NCBI RefSeq assembly: GCF_001636345.1 | Contig: NZ_KV440945.1 | Coordinates: 3,305,354-3,369,353 of the forward strand | Direction of reading: 5' to 3' | Length of the DNA: 64,000 bases | Origin: Cytobacillus gottheilii | GTDB taxonomy: Bacteria; Bacillota; Bacilli; Bacillales; Cytobacillaceae | In this document: in pieces, positions 60,794 to 64,000 of the stretch | Numbering within the stretch: the stretch's first letter is position 1 | How the letters are laid out: every line of letters begins with the position of its first letter | Notes under the pieces: generated by a model | Database searches by the model: none | The model's input: the letters and a program-made list of their open reading frames with translations, nothing else | What the model was told of the DNA's origin: nothing | Position numbers and translations under genes: made by a program

Positions 60794-62608
60794 ATGCCTG
60801 ATTGGTCTTATCATACAATTTTTAAACCTTTCTTATCTCGCCTTCCTGCTCAAACCGGAAGAGCTTTTATTCACAATGCAATGAATACGATGGTTCATCT
60901 TCCGTTCGGCAGCAGGCTTGTTGAATTTTTAGGACATTTAAAACCATCAGCTTCTCTAGAGCAACCATTTTTTAAATACCAGCTGAAAAGCAGAGTCGGA
61001 TTAAGCGGAAGAATTGATCCGCATTTACTTGGCACATCGGCATTTAATCAGCTTGGTTTTGGCTTCTTAGAAATTGGCCCGGTTTCCCTTCATCAGGATG
61101 CAGCAGAAGAAATGCCTTTATTTTCAGAAGATCGAAAATCCTTATATTTACCATCACAAACCTATTCAATTGGCTTAAGTCAAACCATCACACAGTTAAA
61201 AGAGCATACAATGGATATTCCATTATTAATCCGGCTTCGCCATCCCCGGGGAAACGCAATTGAAAAGCAAAACGAGCTCCGTGAAATGGCTCATAGATTA
61301 GAAGAGTTTGCAGCCGCTTTTGTGATCGAAGCCGATGGGGATGGCTGCAATCTCGAGGAAATCAGCAGGATGGCTGCATCCCTTCCATGTCCCGTTATTC
61401 CCGCTATAAAGGCTGAAGATATTAGCATCATAGAATGGGATCACTTAACAAAACATGAAATGATATTGATTGATACAGATCAGCATGGTTCAATTGAATC
61501 TCTTCTGGAAGATGTTCAGAATTTACAGCGCTATACAAACATCATGGTTTCAGGAAGCATTCATGAGCCCGATGACGCTGTAAAACTTTATCATGCCGGC
61601 TGCAGATTTATGATGCTATCAGAAGGGTATGTTATATCAGGTCCAGGACTTCCAAAGCGCATCAACGAGGCACTTGCAGATGAAAGCAAAGAAGACATTT
61701 CTGATGGAAAGCAATCTGGCTGGATTTATTTTTGGCTTTTTGGGTTATGCATTTTAATTGGCGGACTTATTGCCTTGCTGTTCAGTATGAGCAGAGTGAT
61801 TTTACCTTATGATGAAACTTTTTTGGGCATGACAAGAGAACAGCTTTTGCTCGTTAACCCGAAAATCATCCAATTCATGGCACATGATCGGATGACACTT
61901 GCCGGAACAATGATTTCAGGAGGGTTTCTGTATATGCAGCTGGCAAAACATGCTGTCAGAAACAACATCCATTGGGCAAGAAAAGCTGTCATTATTGCAG
62001 GCACTGCTGGTTTTCTTGGTATTCTCTTATTCATTGGGTTTGGGTACTTCGATTGGCTGCATGGATTACTTTGGCTGATCCTCTTGCCTTTTTTTATCCT
62101 TGGGTCAAAAAAAACGAAGGAAGCATGGCAATCTCCCTTGTCTAAAAACAGAAAAAATACAGCAGCATGGAAAACAGCCCTCTGGGGGCAGCTATGCTTT
62201 GTTGTACTTGGATTTTCATTTGTCATAGGGGGAATTGTGATCTCAGTCATTGGCGTATCAAATGTTTTTGTAAGCACAGATTTAACTTTTATCTGTATGA
62301 CACCAGAACAGCTCAGCATGTTAAATGAACAGCTGATTCCTGTCATAGCACATGACCGCGCCGGGTTTGGCAGCGCCTTGTTTAGCGTTGGACTGCTCGT
62401 ACTAATGATTTCATTGTGGGGATTTCATGAAGGAGCAAGCTGGGTATGGAACACACTTTTGATTGGGGGAATCCCTGCTTTTGCTGCAGGGATTTCAACC
62501 CATTTTATCATCGGCTATACTTCTTTTATCCACTTGCTTCCTGCCTATTTTGCTCTATTTTTATTTGTGGCAGGACTGCTGCTATCAAGGAGATTTTTAA
62601 GAAAATAA
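60794..62608 (+). CDS. DHODH-like domain fused to a polytopic membrane domain
   Basis: The 604-aa protein begins with a TIM barrel related to class 2 dihydroorotate dehydrogenase (residues about 1-300): VGLSGRIDPHLLGTSAFNQL with GFGFLEIGPVSL, and a C-terminal FMN-phosphate region MVSGSIHEPDDAVKLYHAGC with SEGYVISGPGLPKRINEAL. The catalytic and FMN residues of the middle strands (Asn-rich SxPN and the Lys of VKIxPD) are replaced (IRLRHPRGN), so activity is doubtful. The C-terminal half has about eight helices in two homologous repeats, each with D-x-T/F-F-x-x-MT-x-EQL then AHDR. GAGGTG precedes the ATG. The membrane part is of unknown function. Confidence 0.75.
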   Translation: MPDWSYHTIFKPFLSRLPAQTGRAFIHNAMNTMVHLPFGSRLVEFLGHLKPSASLEQPFFKYQLKSRVGLSGRIDPHLLGTSAFNQLGFGFLEIGPVSLHQDAAEEMPLFSEDRKSLYLPSQTYSIGLSQTITQLKEHTMDIPLLIRLRHPRGNAIEKQNELREMAHRLEEFAAAFVIEADGDGCNLEEISRMAASLPCPVIPAIKAEDISIIEWDHLTKHEMILIDTDQHGSIESLLEDVQNLQRYTNIMVSGSIHEPDDAVKLYHAGCRFMMLSEGYVISGPGLPKRINEALADESKEDISDGKQSGWIYFWLFGLCILIGGLIALLFSMSRVILPYDETFLGMTREQLLLVNPKIIQFMAHDRMTLAGTMISGGFLYMQLAKHAVRNNIHWARKAVIIAGTAGFLGILLFIGFGYFDWLHGLLWLILLPFFILGSKKTKEAWQSPLSKNRKNTAAWKTALWGQLCFVVLGFSFVIGGIVISVIGVSNVFVSTDLTFICMTPEQLSMLNEQLIPVIAHDRAGFGSALFSVGLLVLMISLWGFHEGASWVWNTLLIGGIPAFAAGISTHFIIGYTSFIHLLPAYFALFLFVAGLLLSRRFLRK

Positions 62609-62612
62609 ACAA

Positions 62613-64000
62613 TCACAAAATACTATTAGTAAAATCACGAATCAGCTTAGGTAAAGTATGAAACGTATATGGCTTATACACACGTTCGGTCCACTTATGA
62701 CCGCCTTTGCCGAATACACCGAGATTAATAGAAGGGATATTCAGCTGTGTCATTGTTTTAAGAGGCAGAGGAAAGAGAGCGTCCATAGCAGGGAAGTTTT
62801 TCCGCAATGTGCTTATATCTTCCTCGCTTCCTTGAAATGACATAAAGCTTCCGTCGGCTAAATAGGGGAAATATTTTCTTACCTTAAAGGTTTCCCCTGT
62901 TTCAGCTGATGTTTGCTCCAGGATGTTCATTAATTTGGATCTTAAGCTATTGCCTTTTGATTCTGACTCTGACAATGAATTAGACGGTAAAAAAGGTGTT
63001 CCATAGAACAAGATGACGCGCGGCTTCTTTTCTGGATCGGCGTGCTGCAATGCTTCCACAATTTCAAAAGCAGTCATTCTGGCATCCATTTTTGCCAACT
63101 GGCATAAATGGAGTGTCTCGCTTATGATCTCTTCTGTTTCAATTCCTTCCCTGTTAAGTCTGTCCAATAAATCTTTGAGCGTTAGAACCTCGATTGCCCA
63201 ATTGACATCTCTTTTCGGAAGATTATTTGTCTTTCTATATAACTCGAACGTATCTTCAAGCCGCTTTTCAATCGCTGTACATGCTTCCGCTGCTATTTTT
63301 ACTAGCTCATCCGTAACGGTTTGAAGAGGTTTTTCGTATATAAAATAGTGAAAAAAGATCCTGCTTGTTACCGCTGTCTGGACATCATACCTCTTTTTTT
63401 CATCTCTCATATATAAGCAGCTGGGCGGCAGAACAAGCTCATCAGAGAGCTTTTCAGTAAGATGAAAATTTTGATTGATTCTTGTATTTAATTCTGCTGC
63501 AATTAAGGTTGAATCTACTCCAAGAAGACTTTCACCTACATGTGACTCTCTTCCAAAGACCGCAAAGCTCGGAAGTAATTTCCCAGCTGCCCCTGTGTAA
63601 ATATATTTCGTTTCATCTCCATCTGCTAAAGGGGATATAAAATCATTGTTTATAGCAGCCACATAATGCAGACCCTTTTTCTCCTTTAATGAGATCAGCT
63701 CAGAAAGTGCTGAGCGAATGCCCGCATGTTCTCCCTCTTCATCAGGATTAAACATTACCAGCAGATTTCCAGGAACTTCTTCTCTATTTTCACAATAGTA
63801 GAGCAGATTAACGAGATGGACAGCGATGCCGCTTTGCATATCCAAAGCTCCTCTTCCGAATAACCATTGTCCTGAAGCCGCATCTTCTTCAAGCTCTGGG
63901 TCATTGGGTGAAGATGAAAAGAATTCTTTTAACCCTTGAGGATCGTGGGCAATATCCTGTATAGCTCCATAATCCTCTGTTCCGACTGTATCAATATGAG
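62613..64000 (-). CDS. M20-family peptidase, RocB-like, N-terminus outside the window
   Basis: The frame stays open to the window edge; 462 codons are present and roughly 80-90 N-terminal residues are missing if the length is like B. subtilis RocB (about 566 aa). M20 metal-site motifs are intact: HIDTVG at the edge, GRGALDMQSGIAVHLV, and NPDEEGEHAGIRSA with the catalytic Glu pair. RocB is part of arginine catabolism in B. subtilis, but its exact reaction is uncertain. No other roc genes are visible. The methionine at 63845 (DMQSG) is internal. Confidence 0.83.
   Translation of the reverse strand, partial: HIDTVGTEDYGAIQDIAHDPQGLKEFFSSSPNDPELEEDAASGQWLFGRGALDMQSGIAVHLVNLLYYCENREEVPGNLLVMFNPDEEGEHAGIRSALSELISLKEKKGLHYVAAINNDFISPLADGDETKYIYTGAAGKLLPSFAVFGRESHVGESLLGVDSTLIAAELNTRINQNFHLTEKLSDELVLPPSCLYMRDEKKRYDVQTAVTSRIFFHYFIYEKPLQTVTDELVKIAAEACTAIEKRLEDTFELYRKTNNLPKRDVNWAIEVLTLKDLLDRLNREGIETEEIISETLHLCQLAKMDARMTAFEIVEALQHADPEKKPRVILFYGTPFLPSNSLSESESKGNSLRSKLMNILEQTSAETGETFKVRKYFPYLADGSFMSFQGSEEDISTLRKNFPAMDALFPLPLKTMTQLNIPSINLGVFGKGGHKWTERVYKPYTFHTLPKLIRDFTNSIL

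Overview
The window is a chromosomal segment of a low-GC, endospore-forming Bacillaceae member. A Cytobacillus- or Bacillus firmus-like species is my guess from gene content. Evidence for a spore former: a family of YheC/YheD coat-associated ATP-grasp proteins, an alpha/beta-type SASP behind a sigma-G promoter, SpoVR, and many Bacillus yhe/yhc/yxl orthologues. There is no rRNA, canonical tRNA, CRISPR array, transposase or prophage. Almost everything is core chromosome; the unusual parts are one sugar operon, two tandem repeat arrays and several regulatory leaders.

Layout. 1-4.8 kb: four tandem YheC/YheD genes (the first cut by the window edge), then small YheF and YheE genes. 4.9-7.1 kb: a YxkF-type PucR regulator and MsmX, the shared ATPase for sugar ABC importers. 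7.1-14.9 kb: an eight-gene operon (LacI regulator, HxlB, TRAP transporter DctP-Q-M, RpiA, PfkB kinase, HxlA) with a divergent TIM-barrel isomerase, all controlled from one intergenic region with LacI-type palindromes and cre-like sites. 14.9-15.4 kb: a 52-bp tandem repeat array. 15.5-17.7 kb: a small zinc-ribbon protein, sspB with a tRNA-like cloverleaf in its leader, and fumC. 17.9-21.9 kb: a 27-aa membrane peptide and the heterodimeric multidrug ABC exporter YheH/YheI (BmrD/BmrC) behind a leader peptide and attenuator. 22.0-24.8 kb: the ECF sigma factor SigY operon with its own promoter, then a sigma-B-type operon of a histidine-less HPr-like protein and a universal stress protein. 25-33 kb: an XRE regulator, a sporulation-type kinase, an SDF symporter, an acetyltransferase, a frameshifted MerR gene, a CNNM/CorC protein and an OmpR-type two-component system. 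33.4-39.5 kb: a secreted protein, the zinc pair CzrA/CzcD, YihY, YitT and SpoVR. 39.6-43.4 kb: two PepSY proteins with a YkoG/YkoH-like two-component system. 43.6-54 kb: DUF3889-like protein, M14 carboxypeptidase, YhdB, YhcZ/YhcY, PgcA, YhcX, a BdbC thiol-redox pair, YhcU, YhcT and a GlsB-type stress protein. 54.3-64 kb: HelD, the second 52-bp array, a di-heme peroxidase with an FNR/CRP-type site, a lipoprotein, a DHODH-like/membrane fusion, and a partial RocB-like peptidase.

How the genes work together. The TRAP operon combines import, kinase, 3-hexulose-6-phosphate chemistry (HPS/PHI) and pentose-phosphate isomerisation, so it looks like a dedicated catabolic route for an unusual sugar; I cannot name the substrate. 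Stress control recurs: sigma-B-like promoters precede the HPr-like/Usp pair and the GlsB gene, and SigY appears to drive itself. The strongest candidates for undescribed biology are the 63-nt tRNA-like element ending in CCA in the sspB leader, the TRAP/HPS/PHI operon, and two sequence-unrelated repeat arrays that share a 52-bp period and internal dyad symmetry.
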